In this document: piece after piece, positions 1 to 8,573 of the stretch
Layout: every line of letters begins with the position of its first letter
How positions within the stretch are numbered: position 1 is the stretch's first letter
Assembly: GCF_001678495.1 (NCBI RefSeq)
Contig: NZ_JTJL01000020.1
Span: 19,940 to 83,939 of the forward strand
DNA: 64,000 bases
Reading direction: 5' to 3'
Source of the DNA: Gallibacterium salpingitidis
Lineage (GTDB): Bacteria > Pseudomonadota > Gammaproteobacteria > Enterobacterales > Pasteurellaceae
Made by a program: the position numbers and the translations under genes
Notes under the pieces: model-generated
Databases searched by the model: none
The model's input: only the letters and a program-made list of their open reading frames with translations
Told to the model about the DNA's origin: nothing

Positions 1-687
1 GCGCGTGATGATGATCCGTCATTAGAAGAACTTGCTGAAATTGCGTTAGAAACAGGACGTGGTGGTGTACGAGCACTAAAACTTGAACAAAAGCCACAAG
101 CACAAGAAGAAACTGTTGCACAACCTGCTCCAGCCGCTCAAGCACCGGCAGCAGAAAAAGTTGCACAACCAACAACAGCAACTGCTGGTAAACATATGGC
201 GATTGGTTTAGCGCGTATTGATGACCGTTTAATTCATGGTCAAGTTGCGACACGTTGGACTAAAGAGAGCAAAGTAAATCGTATCATTGTAGTAAATAAT
301 GAAGTGGATAAAGATGATGTGCGTAAGACAATGTTGAAACAAGCAGCTCCTCCAGGAGTGACGGCTCACGTTGTTAATGTAGAAAAAATGGTACGTGTTT
401 ACAATAATCCAGAATATAACGATGATCGCGTGATGTTGTTATTCACCAACCCAACCGATGCCTTATTCTTAGTGGAAGCTGGTTTAGATATTAAATCTGT
501 CAATATCGGTGGTATGGCATATCACGATGGTAAAAAACAAATCACTAGCGCAGTTTCAGTAGATCAAAAAGATATTGAAGCATTCAAGAAATTAGCAGAG
601 CTAAAAGTGGAACTTGATGTACGTAAAGTATCGAATGATCGTAAAGAAGATATGATTGATTTGCTGAAAAAGAGCAACCTTATTTAA
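1..687 (+). CDS. manX: PTS mannose transporter subunit IIAB, 3' part
   Basis: This is the cytoplasmic phosphoryl-transfer subunit of the mannose-family phosphotransferase system. It passes phosphate from HPr through IIA to IIB and on to the sugar entering through ManYZ. The reading frame is open from base 1, so the gene begins upstream and most of the IIA domain is missing. The visible part has the end of IIA, an Ala/Pro/Gln-rich linker of about 35 residues, and a complete IIB domain from about base 196 with the active-site histidine in DDRLIHGQ. The ATG at 196 lies inside the protein and is not the start. It is the first visible gene of manXYZ, 22 bases before manY. Confidence 0.95.
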   Translation, partial: ARDDDPSLEELAEIALETGRGGVRALKLEQKPQAQEETVAQPAPAAQAPAAEKVAQPTTATAGKHMAIGLARIDDRLIHGQVATRWTKESKVNRIIVVNNEVDKDDVRKTMLKQAAPPGVTAHVVNVEKMVRVYNNPEYNDDRVMLLFTNPTDALFLVEAGLDIKSVNIGGMAYHDGKKQITSAVSVDQKDIEAFKKLAELKVELDVRKVSNDRKEDMIDLLKKSNLI

Positions 688-709
688 CAATTAACTAAAG
701 GAAAATGCT

Positions 710-1513
710 ATGGAACTTTCTAGTATTCAAATTATTTTGATCTTCATCATCGCTTGTATTTCAGGGATGGGATCAATTTTGGATGAGTTTCAAACTCACC
801 GCCCACTGATCGCTTGTACATTAATTGGTTTAGTGTTAGGTGATATGAAAACCGGTATTATCGTTGGTGGTTCATTAGAATTATTAGCGCTAGGTTGGAT
901 GAATATCGGTGCTGCGTTAGCGCCAGATGCGGCATTAGCTTCTGTGGTTTCAACAATCTTGGTTATTGTCGGTGGACAAGAAATTTCAACCGGTATTGCG
1001 ATTGCAATTCCGCTTGCAGCAGCAGGTCAAGTTTTAACTTACGTAGTGCGTGCAATTACCGTTGGTTTCCAACACCTTGCTGATAAATCAGTACAAGATG
1101 GTAATTTAAACCGTTTAGACTGGGTGCACTGCAGTGCTTTAATTTTGCAAGCAATGCGTATTGCTATTCCAGCGTTAATTGTGGCGTTAACTGCAGGAAC
1201 TGATACTGTTCAATCACTTTTAAATGCAATTCCTCCAGTAGTAACTACTGGCTTAAAAATCGCTGGTGGTATCATCGCAGTGGTCGGTTATGCAATGGTA
1301 ATTAATATGATGCGTGCTGGTCACTTAATGCCATTCTTCTATGCAGGTTTCGTGGTAGCTGCATTTACTAACTTCAACTTAGTTGCGTTAGGTGTACTCG
1401 GTACAATTATGGCAATTCTTTATATTCAACTTCACCCTAAATACAACCAAAGTAAGCAAGTGGTGCAAGTAGTTGCAAGTGGCAATAATGATCTTGATAA
1501 CAGATTAGATTAA
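710..1513 (+). CDS. manY: PTS mannose transporter subunit IIC
   Basis: ManY is the polytopic inner-membrane IIC component that forms the sugar channel with ManZ. The 267-residue protein matches the usual family length and is hydrophobic throughout, with the family-typical N-terminal stretch ending in DEFQTHRPL. An AAAGGAAAA ribosome binding site precedes the ATG. The stop codon overlaps the first possible ATG of manZ (TAATG), so translation is probably coupled. The gene should be co-transcribed with manX and manZ. The window does not include the promoter. Confidence 0.95.
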   Translation: MELSSIQIILIFIIACISGMGSILDEFQTHRPLIACTLIGLVLGDMKTGIIVGGSLELLALGWMNIGAALAPDAALASVVSTILVIVGGQEISTGIAIAIPLAAAGQVLTYVVRAITVGFQHLADKSVQDGNLNRLDWVHCSALILQAMRIAIPALIVALTAGTDTVQSLLNAIPPVVTTGLKIAGGIIAVVGYAMVINMMRAGHLMPFFYAGFVVAAFTNFNLVALGVLGTIMAILYIQLHPKYNQSKQVVQVVASGNNDLDNRLD

Positions 1514-1527
1514 TGGGGGAAGTAGCA

Positions 1528-2364
1528 ATGACAACCGAAATGAAAAAAGTAACTCAAAGCGATTTAAATAAAGTCGTACTTCGTTCTAACCTTTTCCAAG
1601 GTTCATGGAACTTTGAACGTATGCAAGCATTAGGCTTTGCTTTTGCAATGGCACCAGTGATCAAACGTTTATATCCAGATGCTAATTCTCAAGAACGTAA
1701 AGATGCGATTAAACGCCATTTAGAATTTTTTAATACACAACCATTTGTGGCTGCGCCAGTATTAGGGGTAACCATTGCCATGGAAGAAGAACGTGCCAAT
1801 GGTAAACCAATTGATGATGCAGCGATCAATGGGATTAAAGTTGGTTTAATGGGGCCGTTAGCTGGGGTTGGTGATCCGATTTATTGGGGAACAGCTCGTC
1901 CAGTATTTGCCGCATTAGGGGCAGGTTTGGCGCTAAGCGGTAGTATTTTAGGGCCGTTACTCTTTTTCTTCTTATTTAACCTTGTGCGTTTAGCAACTCG
2001 TTACTATGGCGTAACTTATGGTTATAAGAAAGGTCTTGATGTAGTAAAAGATATGAGTGGTGGTTTGTTACAGAAACTTACTGAAGGTGCGTCAATTCTC
2101 GGTCTATTTATTATGGGGGCATTGGTGCAAAAATGGACCAGTATTAATGTCCCAGTAGTCGTTTCTGTGATTGAAAAACAAGATGGTACTGTTGAAACTA
2201 CTACAGTTCAGCAAATTCTTGACAGCTTAATGCCAGGATTATTACCATTGCTCTTTACCTTTGCTTGTATGTGGTTGCTTCGCAATCGTGTTAATGCACT
2301 TTGGATTATTATCGGAATTTTTGTAATCGGTATTATCGGTGCGGCAACAGGTATTTTAGGATAA
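1528..2364 (+). CDS. manZ: PTS mannose transporter subunit IID
   Basis: ManZ is the IID membrane subunit that pairs with ManY in mannose, glucose and glucosamine uptake. The protein carries the conserved block LRSNLFQGSWNFERMQALGF near its N terminus, FFNTQPFVAAPVLGVT in the middle and a hydrophobic C terminus, closely resembling E. coli ManZ. An ATG at 1513 overlaps the manY stop, but the GGGGGA at 1515-1520 is spaced correctly for the ATG at 1528, so I use 1528 (278 residues). Two hairpins follow the gene, consistent with partial termination before yobD. Confidence 0.93.
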   Translation: MTTEMKKVTQSDLNKVVLRSNLFQGSWNFERMQALGFAFAMAPVIKRLYPDANSQERKDAIKRHLEFFNTQPFVAAPVLGVTIAMEEERANGKPIDDAAINGIKVGLMGPLAGVGDPIYWGTARPVFAALGAGLALSGSILGPLLFFFLFNLVRLATRYYGVTYGYKKGLDVVKDMSGGLLQKLTEGASILGLFIMGALVQKWTSINVPVVVSVIEKQDGTVETTTVQQILDSLMPGLLPLLFTFACMWLLRNRVNALWIIIGIFVIGIIGAATGILG

Positions 2365-2369
2365 TGTAT

Positions 2370-2434
2370 ATGGTGGGTTGATACCCACCATTTCATTTTT
2401 TATCTGTGTTTAGTGGGCTTAGCCCACTTTCTGT
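2370..2434 (+). terminator. Tandem hairpins after manZ
   Basis: The first hairpin is 2370-2391 (ATGGTGGGT, 4-base loop, ACCCACCAT), followed by TTCATTTTTTA. The second is 2412-2428 (AGTGGGC, TTA, GCCCACT), followed by TTCTGTTTT. They look like intrinsic terminators or attenuators between manXYZ and yobD-manA. Whether they stop all transcription is not visible. Confidence 0.7.
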
Positions 2435-2463
2435 TTTAATAATATCGCTATTTTAAAATTGAG

Positions 2464-2949
2464 ATGATCATTAATATTACTCTATTTGTCTTAATTGTTT
2501 TTTATCTACTATTTGCTATTTACGATCAGTTTCTTATTGATAAACGTTATGGCAAAACGGTTATTCGCGTGCCTCTATTGCGCAAATTACAGTTAGAAGG
2601 CATTGTGATGTTGGTCTTGATATGGTTAGCTGTTTATCAAGCCCTACCACAAGGATTAGAAAAAAGAACCATCTATCTATTAGTGATGTTATCAATTTTA
2701 TTACTTTATCACTTTTTTATTCGTTATCCCGTCTTTCTATTAAAAGAATCGGGATTTTACCTCAATAATTTTTATATTCCGTATCAGCGTTTAGATACGA
2801 TCAATATTAGTGAAAACGGCTTTTTACAATTAGTATTAAAAAATGGCAAAGCGATGCCCGTTTACATTCGAGATGTTGATGATGTCGCAAAAGTATTAGA
2901 TTTTTTCGTTAAAACAGGCCGAATTACGCAATCTATTGGAGGAAAATAA
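2464..2949 (+). CDS. yobD: YobD family membrane protein (UPF0266/DUF986)
   Basis: A 161-residue inner-membrane protein of unknown function. It has hydrophobic segments at about residues 3-22, 42-62 and 70-92, then a soluble C-terminal part with YxRLDTINISENG resembling the E. coli YobD motif YSRIKAMNLSEDG. In E. coli yobD also follows manXYZ, which supports orthology and suggests some link to mannose PTS function, but no activity is established. It ends 3 bases before manA and probably shares its transcript. Confidence 0.85.
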   Translation: MIINITLFVLIVFYLLFAIYDQFLIDKRYGKTVIRVPLLRKLQLEGIVMLVLIWLAVYQALPQGLEKRTIYLLVMLSILLLYHFFIRYPVFLLKESGFYLNNFYIPYQRLDTINISENGFLQLVLKNGKAMPVYIRDVDDVAKVLDFFVKTGRITQSIGGK

Positions 2950-2952
2950 GTT

Positions 2953-4152
2953 ATGTTTTATCGCCTTAATGGTCAGGCACAACATTATATTTGGGGTGGA
3001 AAAGAGTATATTCCACAGCTTTTTCAATTATCAGCAGATAATCAAATTTATGCGGAATGGTGGTTAGGAACCCATCCAAGTGCGCCATCAATGATCGAAA
3101 CAGCAACAAATACAGAAGAAGATCTTGCCCAATATATTACGCAGCATCCTGAAGTGTTAGGGGAAAAATCACAACAATTATTTGGTCATAAATTACCTTA
3201 TTTATTAAAAATTCTTGATGTAGTAAAACCGTTATCTATTCAATTACATCCAACTAAAAAAGAAGCTGAACAAGGTTTTGCTCGTGAAAATGCAGCGGGA
3301 ATTGATTTAAAAGATGCGAAACGTAGTTATAAAGATGATAACCATAAGCCGGAAATGATGATTGCATTATCTGATTTCTGGTTGTTGCATGGCTTTAAAA
3401 CAAAAGCATCTATTCTATCAACGCTTTATACTCGTCCATCATTAGTGGTGTTGGCTGAACAATTAGAACAACAATCATTAAAAGATTTCTATGCTTTGGT
3501 AATGCAAGCGACACAAGCAGAATTAGCACAATGGTTGTTGCCAATTATTCAACACAATCAAATGGCTTATCGTAATAATCAATTAACGTTGGATAATCCA
3601 GATTATTGGGTGATTTATGCATTAGAAGCAATGGAAATACCACTTGATAAGTTGGATGCTGGTTTGCTTTGTTTTTATCTATTTAATATTGTGCATTTAA
3701 AACAAGGTGAAGGCATTTTCCAAGATGCAGGTATTCCACACGCTTATTTACGAGGACAGAATATTGAATTAATGGCGTGTTCTGACAATGTGATTCGTGG
3801 TGGTTTAACCCCAAAATATGTTGATATTCCAGAATTGTTAAAAATTATTGATTGCACAGAAATTACGCCAAAAGTTATTGCGCCGGCTGAACAGAAAAAT
3901 GGTTATACAACCTATCAAACGCCGAGCCAAGATTTTGCGTTAGCTAATCTTAATTATCAGCAAGGTTATCAATGTGAACTTGTGGCAAAGAGTGCGGAAA
4001 TTTTATTAGTAATGCAGGGTAGTTTGAGCATTACTGCTGACGGTAAAACTTTGTTACTCAAACAAGGGCAATCACTCTTTATTGAAGCAAATACTCACTA
4101 TCAAATTAACGGTGAGCAAGCGGGATATGCGATTATTGCGAAATTGCCGTAA
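2953..4152 (+). CDS. manA: Mannose-6-phosphate isomerase
   Basis: ManA converts mannose 6-phosphate, the product of ManXYZ, into fructose 6-phosphate for glycolysis. It is a zinc-dependent cupin enzyme of the cytoplasm. Zinc ligands of the family are visible as Q97 and H99 in QLHP, E134 in KPEMM, and H263 in IPHAY, with the conserved arginine in NVIRGGLTPK near 282. Length is 399 residues against about 391 in E. coli. Placing manA directly behind manXYZ-yobD puts uptake and the first catabolic step in one cluster; in E. coli manA is elsewhere. Confidence 0.95.
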   Translation: MFYRLNGQAQHYIWGGKEYIPQLFQLSADNQIYAEWWLGTHPSAPSMIETATNTEEDLAQYITQHPEVLGEKSQQLFGHKLPYLLKILDVVKPLSIQLHPTKKEAEQGFARENAAGIDLKDAKRSYKDDNHKPEMMIALSDFWLLHGFKTKASILSTLYTRPSLVVLAEQLEQQSLKDFYALVMQATQAELAQWLLPIIQHNQMAYRNNQLTLDNPDYWVIYALEAMEIPLDKLDAGLLCFYLFNIVHLKQGEGIFQDAGIPHAYLRGQNIELMACSDNVIRGGLTPKYVDIPELLKIIDCTEITPKVIAPAEQKNGYTTYQTPSQDFALANLNYQQGYQCELVAKSAEILLVMQGSLSITADGKTLLLKQGQSLFIEANTHYQINGEQAGYAIIAKLP

Positions 4153-4162
4153 ACATTTTTTT

Positions 4163-4190
4163 AAGGCAGCTATCATTAGCTGCTTTTTTA
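4163..4190 (+). terminator. Terminator after manA
   Basis: Stem GCAGCTA (4166-4172) pairs with TAGCTGC (4177-4183) and is followed by six T residues. It separates the mannose cluster from fbpA. Confidence 0.85.
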
Positions 4191-4202
4191 TATCATTTAA
4201 TT

Positions 4203-4270
4203 GATAATAATTCTTATTGACATAAAGTGCCTTACATTGTATGTTAAAAACGATTACTGATAATCATCTT
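4203..4270 (+). promoter_or_regulatory. fbpA promoter with Fur-box-like sites
   Basis: GATAATAATTCTTATTGAC (4203-4221) closely resembles the Fur box and overlaps a -35 TTGACA (4217-4222). A -10 TATGTT lies 17 bases on at 4240-4245. A second Fur-like half, TGATAATCAT, lies near 4259-4268. The arrangement fits iron repression by Fur; binding is inferred. Confidence 0.75.
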
Positions 4271-4293
4271 TATTTAATAATTTGTGAGGTACT

Positions 4294-5307
4294 ATGAAAA
4301 AATCTCTCTTAACTGCGAGTTTATTCGCCACGTTAGCAACATCTGCTTTTGCTGCCAATGAAGTTAATGTTTATTCCTACCGCCAACCTTATCTTATCGA
4401 ACCAATCTTAAAAGAATTTGAAGCGCAAAGTGGCGTAAAAGTAAACCTTATTTTTGCGGATAAAGGGTTAGTTGAGCGTGTAAAACGCGAAAAAGAACTT
4501 ACTCCAGCAGACGTATTATTGACTGTGGATATTAGTCGAGTAATGGAGTTAGTGAATGCAGGTTTAGCGGAACACGTTCATTCAGCAGTATTAGAACAAA
4601 ATATTCCTGCACAATATCGTGATAAAAATGATGAATGGTTTGCCTTAACGACTCGTGCAAGAGCGATTTATACCTCGAAAGATCGTGTAGGTAAATTACC
4701 AGAAAACTTTACTTACTATGATCTAGCAAAACCAGAATTAAAAGGCAAAGTTTGCGTTCGTTCAGGTAAACATTCTTACAATGTTTCATTGGTTGCTTCA
4801 ATGATTGCACACGATGGCGAAGCTAAAGCGAAAGAGTTTTTGGTTGGCTTAAAAAATAACTTAGCGAAGAAACCGCAAGGTGGCGATCGTGATCAAGTGA
4901 AAGCAATTAAAGAGGGCGTTTGTGATTACTCTTTAGGTAATAGCTACTATTTTGGCAAAATGTTGGAAGATGAAAAACAACGTGAATGGGCAGAAGCCGT
5001 TTATATCAACTTCCCGAATCAAACTACCACAGGAACACACGTGAATATCAGCGGAGTTGCGGTAGCAAAATACTCTAAAAATAAAGAGAATGCTTTAAAA
5101 TTAGTTGAGTTTTTAAGTAGTGATAAAGCACAGCATCTTTATGCTGAATTAAACCACGAATATCCAGTGAAACCGGGTGTAGAGGTTTCTAAATTGGTAG
5201 CCTCTTGGGGAACATTCAAAGCGGATACCTTACCGTTAAACGAGATTGCGAAAAATTACGATAAAGCGTTAAAACTGATCGACGAAGTGAAGTTTGACCT
5301 TGAGTAA
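4294..5307 (+). CDS. fbpA: Ferric iron ABC transporter, periplasmic binding protein
   Basis: FbpA captures ferric iron in the periplasm and delivers it to FbpBC. The 337-residue protein starts with a Sec signal peptide ending in SAFA (residues 17-20). The mature part begins NEVNVYSYRQPYL and closely resembles the Mannheimia haemolytica FbpA type, in which iron is held by tyrosines together with an exogenous anion such as carbonate. The tyrosine pair Y218-Y219 in NSYYFGKM and Y162 are likely ligands. Cysteines at 154 and 210 could form a disulfide. A Fur-like promoter precedes it and a hairpin follows before fbpB. Confidence 0.92.
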   Translation: MKKSLLTASLFATLATSAFAANEVNVYSYRQPYLIEPILKEFEAQSGVKVNLIFADKGLVERVKREKELTPADVLLTVDISRVMELVNAGLAEHVHSAVLEQNIPAQYRDKNDEWFALTTRARAIYTSKDRVGKLPENFTYYDLAKPELKGKVCVRSGKHSYNVSLVASMIAHDGEAKAKEFLVGLKNNLAKKPQGGDRDQVKAIKEGVCDYSLGNSYYFGKMLEDEKQREWAEAVYINFPNQTTTGTHVNISGVAVAKYSKNKENALKLVEFLSSDKAQHLYAELNHEYPVKPGVEVSKLVASWGTFKADTLPLNEIAKNYDKALKLIDEVKFDLE

Positions 5308-5331
5308 TCTCATTATTTTCTCTTGAATTTT

Positions 5332-5373
5332 AGAATAGGTAGCTGTAATCGCAGTTGCCTATTCTGTTTTTTG
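5332..5373 (+). terminator. Hairpin between fbpA and fbpB
   Basis: AGAATAGG and CCTATTCT pair, extended inward by CTG/CAG, and are followed by GTTTTTTG. This is a terminator-shaped hairpin inside the operon, which would let fbpA be made in excess over the permease genes. Confidence 0.75.
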
Positions 5374-5398
5374 TTTATTTCTATTTTGTAGTTAATTC

Positions 5399-7030
5399 GT
5401 GTTGAGAGTACAAAAACTGATTATTAATGTGGTAACGCTGATCTTAATTGGTTTCTTTTTGATGCCAATCGTGGCGATTTTTTATCAAGCATTACAAGGT
5501 TCATTACAGAGTTTAACGCATCTCTGGCATACCGTATTAGCGGATTATGTTATCAATTCGCTGTTATTAGTGAGTGGAACGGTAGTGATTAGCATATGTT
5601 TTGCCTTACCCGCCGCCTATTTAGTATCACGTTATCAATTCAAAACCCAAGCCATTTTGCAATGGCTGCTTTGTTTGCCGTTAGCGATTCCGGCTTATCT
5701 TTCCGCCTATTTATATACCGATTTTTTAGATTATCCGGGCGTGGTACAACAATGGCTACGAATGATCTTTGGCTGGCAATCAATTAATGATTATTGGTTT
5801 CCTTCAATTCGCAGCTTAGGCGGCGCTTGCTTTATTTTAGCGTTATCACTTTACCCATATATTTTCTTACTTAGCCGCATGGCATTAATGGAACAGTCAG
5901 AAAATTTAATACAGAGCGCAAAACTATTAGGAGCATCGCCACGCCAAATTTTTTGGCGAGTAACATTGCCATTATTACGTCCATCCATTGCAGTCGGTTG
6001 TGCATTAGTCGCAATGGAAGCGCTAGGCGATTTTGGTACCGTATTCTATTTCGCTATTCCAACGCTAACTACCGCCGTTTATGATACTTGGCTCGGTTTT
6101 GGCGATTTACAAGCGGCAGCACAAATTGCCATTGCAATGTTAGCCCTGATCAGCTTCTTTATTGGTATTGAACGCTATGCCAGACGCAAACAAAAACTGT
6201 ATCAACGTGGTTGTGAAAGTCAACACCAGTACCAAACAGTGACAAAATGGTGGGAAAAAGGATTAGTGATTTACAGTTGGCTACTAGTCACATTAGCCTT
6301 TCTTATCCCACTGTTACAGTTAGGTTATTGGGCTTATCACTATTTTGCCGAAGCGTGGACGAAAGCCTTTTTTGATTATGCGAAAAACAGTCTAACGGTA
6401 GCGACAATAGCCTCATTAGTCAGTGTAATATTAGCGCTAATTCTGCATTTTATTGCCCGCCTTTTCCAATACCCACTAGCGAAACGAGGTTTACGTTTAG
6501 GATCGCTTGGCTATGCAGTTCCAGGTACGGTATTAGCGATTGGTTTATTAATTCCACTAACTTTTGCTGATCATCAATTACATCAGCTTACAACTTGGTT
6601 AGATATTTCCTCATTTGGCTTAATATTTTCAGGTTCAATTTTTGCATTAATTGTGGCGTATGTGATTCGCTTTTCGGCAATGTCATTAGGCAGTATCGAA
6701 ACTACACTCAATAAAATTCCGCCCTCATTTGAAATGGCAGGAAGAACATTAGGACATTCTAATTTCTCTATTTGGTGGAAAATCCATTTGCCATTATTAC
6801 GAAAAGGTATTTTAACCGCATTGTTATTGGTATTTATTGAGAGTATGAAAGAGTTGAATGCTTCTTTATTATTGCGCCCATTTAACTTTGATACCTTAGC
6901 CACTCACGTTTTTACTTACACTTCAGATGAACAACTGGAACGTGCTGCATTGCCGGCGATTGTACTGATAGTGGTGGGATTGATCCCAGTCATCATACTA
7001 ACACGTTCATTATTGGCGAATAAAAAATAA
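5399..7030 (+). CDS. fbpB: Ferric iron ABC transporter, permease
   Basis: FbpB is the inner-membrane channel of the iron importer. The 543-residue protein is a fused double permease with two sets of transmembrane helices. Each half carries the cytoplasmic ABC-contact loop: SAKLLGASPRQIFWRVTLP near residue 180 and AGRTLGHSNFSIWWKIHLP near residue 455. No ATG is available in frame before 5461. A TAA stop lies just upstream at 5393-5395, so translation must begin at GTG 5399 or TTG 5402, with no strong ribosome binding site. This weak start and the hairpin upstream suggest lower expression than fbpA. Confidence 0.9.
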   Translation: MLRVQKLIINVVTLILIGFFLMPIVAIFYQALQGSLQSLTHLWHTVLADYVINSLLLVSGTVVISICFALPAAYLVSRYQFKTQAILQWLLCLPLAIPAYLSAYLYTDFLDYPGVVQQWLRMIFGWQSINDYWFPSIRSLGGACFILALSLYPYIFLLSRMALMEQSENLIQSAKLLGASPRQIFWRVTLPLLRPSIAVGCALVAMEALGDFGTVFYFAIPTLTTAVYDTWLGFGDLQAAAQIAIAMLALISFFIGIERYARRKQKLYQRGCESQHQYQTVTKWWEKGLVIYSWLLVTLAFLIPLLQLGYWAYHYFAEAWTKAFFDYAKNSLTVATIASLVSVILALILHFIARLFQYPLAKRGLRLGSLGYAVPGTVLAIGLLIPLTFADHQLHQLTTWLDISSFGLIFSGSIFALIVAYVIRFSAMSLGSIETTLNKIPPSFEMAGRTLGHSNFSIWWKIHLPLLRKGILTALLLVFIESMKELNASLLLRPFNFDTLATHVFTYTSDEQLERAALPAIVLIVVGLIPVIILTRSLLANKK

Positions 7031-7032
7031 CT

Positions 7033-8118
7033 ATGAGTAGATTAGCGATTACACAATTAACTTGCGGATATGATGGACAAACAATTCTACAAGATCTGCA
7101 TTTAGCATTAGAACAAGATGAAATTGTCTGTTTGTTAGGGGCGAGTGGTTGCGGTAAAACCACATTATTAAGAGCGATTGCGGGGTTATTACCTATCAGT
7201 GATGGGCAGATTTGCCTTGCGGGTAAAGATCTAAGTCAAACACCACTAGAACAGCGCCAGATTGGTTTAATTTTTCAAGATTATGCTTTATTCCCACATT
7301 TAACGGTGGCGGAAAATATCTTGTTTGGCTTACAACGGAAAAGTCGCCAGCAACAGCAGACAGTATTAAATAAAATGACTGAATTGGTGCATTTACAAGG
7401 GTTAGAGCAGCGTTATCCCCATCAATTATCAGGTGGGCAACAACAGCGTGTTGCTATTGCTCGAGCGTTGGCGTGTGAACCGAAGTTGCTGCTATTAGAT
7501 GAACCTTTTTCCAATATTGACAGCCAAGTACGCTATCAACTGATTGAAGAAATTCGAGCGATTTTGAAACAACAGCAAGTACCGGCGATTTTTGTTACGC
7601 ATAGCAAAGAAGAGGCGTTTGTGTTTGCGGATAAACTCGCTTTGATGGATAAAGGCAAAATTGTGCAATTTGGCGATGCGTTGTCTTTGTATCAGCAACC
7701 AAATTCTCGTTTTGTTGCCGAATTTTTAGGAAATGTGAATTATCTACCTTGTCAAATTCAACAGCAACAGCTTAAAACGGTGTTTGGTTATCTGCCATTG
7801 ACCAAAACTTATTATGCCGATCAACGTCCAGTACAAGAAGGGGATTGTGCTTGTTTGCTGTTTAGACCAGAAGAGATTGAGATCCAAAGTAAGGTTAGCC
7901 AACCATTACCGCCGTTATCAGCGTTAGCGATCATTCAACAACGTATCTTTCTAGGCAGTCATTATCGTTATTATGTGAAATTAGCTAATAGTGATAAAAC
8001 GACATCAACATTGCTAGTCCAAAGTGCCGCAATGTTGCCGATTGGCAGTGAAGTGATGCTTACATTCCAATTGCAGCAACTTGTATTGTTTCCATACCAA
8101 GATATTGACGCTAAATAG
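7033..8118 (+). CDS. fbpC: Ferric iron ABC transporter, ATP-binding protein
   Basis: FbpC is the ATPase that drives iron import through FbpB. The 361-residue protein has Walker A GASGCGKT (36-43), Q-loop near 82, signature LSGGQ (132-136), Walker B LLLLDEP (152-158) and the switch histidine in VTHSKEEA near 190. A C-terminal regulatory domain follows. It starts 2 bases after fbpB, so the two are translated from one message. It ends 16 bases from the convergent DUF486 gene with no clear terminator between them. Confidence 0.93.
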   Translation: MSRLAITQLTCGYDGQTILQDLHLALEQDEIVCLLGASGCGKTTLLRAIAGLLPISDGQICLAGKDLSQTPLEQRQIGLIFQDYALFPHLTVAENILFGLQRKSRQQQQTVLNKMTELVHLQGLEQRYPHQLSGGQQQRVAIARALACEPKLLLLDEPFSNIDSQVRYQLIEEIRAILKQQQVPAIFVTHSKEEAFVFADKLALMDKGKIVQFGDALSLYQQPNSRFVAEFLGNVNYLPCQIQQQQLKTVFGYLPLTKTYYADQRPVQEGDCACLLFRPEEIEIQSKVSQPLPPLSALAIIQQRIFLGSHYRYYVKLANSDKTTSTLLVQSAAMLPIGSEVMLTFQLQQLVLFPYQDIDAK

Positions 8119-8134
8119 GAAAGGGAAAATCGTA

Positions 8135-8479
8135 TTAACTACGGAAAACAAAGTAAACGCAGCCGCATAAACATAAGCCAGCCCAAAGATAATCGAGTTT
8201 AAATGGTTGTTTAAAGAACCAAATTAAAAACGGCACAAAAACAATTAGGGTAATAACCTCTTGGGTAATTTTAAGCTGCCCGAAGGAAAAACCTTGTGCT
8301 GCTAAGAAGCGAGTTGCAGGAATCATAAAACTGTATTCCAACAAAGCAATAAACCATCCAAATAAGATTGCTTGCCATATAGGTGCATTGTGTAAGAATT
8401 TTAAATGACTATACCAAGCAAGCGTCATAAAACAGTTTGAAATAACTAATAAAAGTAATGGAAAGAGGTATGCGAACAT
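8135..8479 (-). CDS. DUF486 (DMT superfamily) membrane protein
   Basis: A 114-residue, four-helix inner-membrane protein of the DUF486 family, within the drug/metabolite transporter superfamily. Recognisable family features are the N-terminal SNCFMTLAWYSHLKF, the central LLEYSFMIPATRFLAAQGFSF and the segment LKITQEVITLIVFVPF. The substrate is unknown; proteins this small in the superfamily usually work as dimers. It is a single gene, convergent with fbpC and downstream of gntP on the same strand, from which it is separated by a hairpin. Confidence 0.85.
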   Translation of the reverse strand: MFAYLFPLLLLVISNCFMTLAWYSHLKFLHNAPIWQAILFGWFIALLEYSFMIPATRFLAAQGFSFGQLKITQEVITLIVFVPFLIWFFKQPFKLDYLWAGLCLCGCVYFVFRS

Positions 8480-8518
8480 AAGAATTGCCTATCAGTTAAC
8501 TATTCTAATCAAAGAAAA

Positions 8519-8542
8519 CAGGCATAGCTTTCGCTATGCCTG
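8519..8542 (-). terminator. Terminator after gntP
   Basis: Read on the minus strand, CAGGCATAGC pairs with GCTATGCCTG around a GAAA tetraloop and is followed by TTTTCTTTG. It ends the gntP transcript ahead of the DUF486 gene. Confidence 0.8.
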
Positions 8543-8573
8543 CTGCCAACACTATTTTATTTTAAATCCTAAA

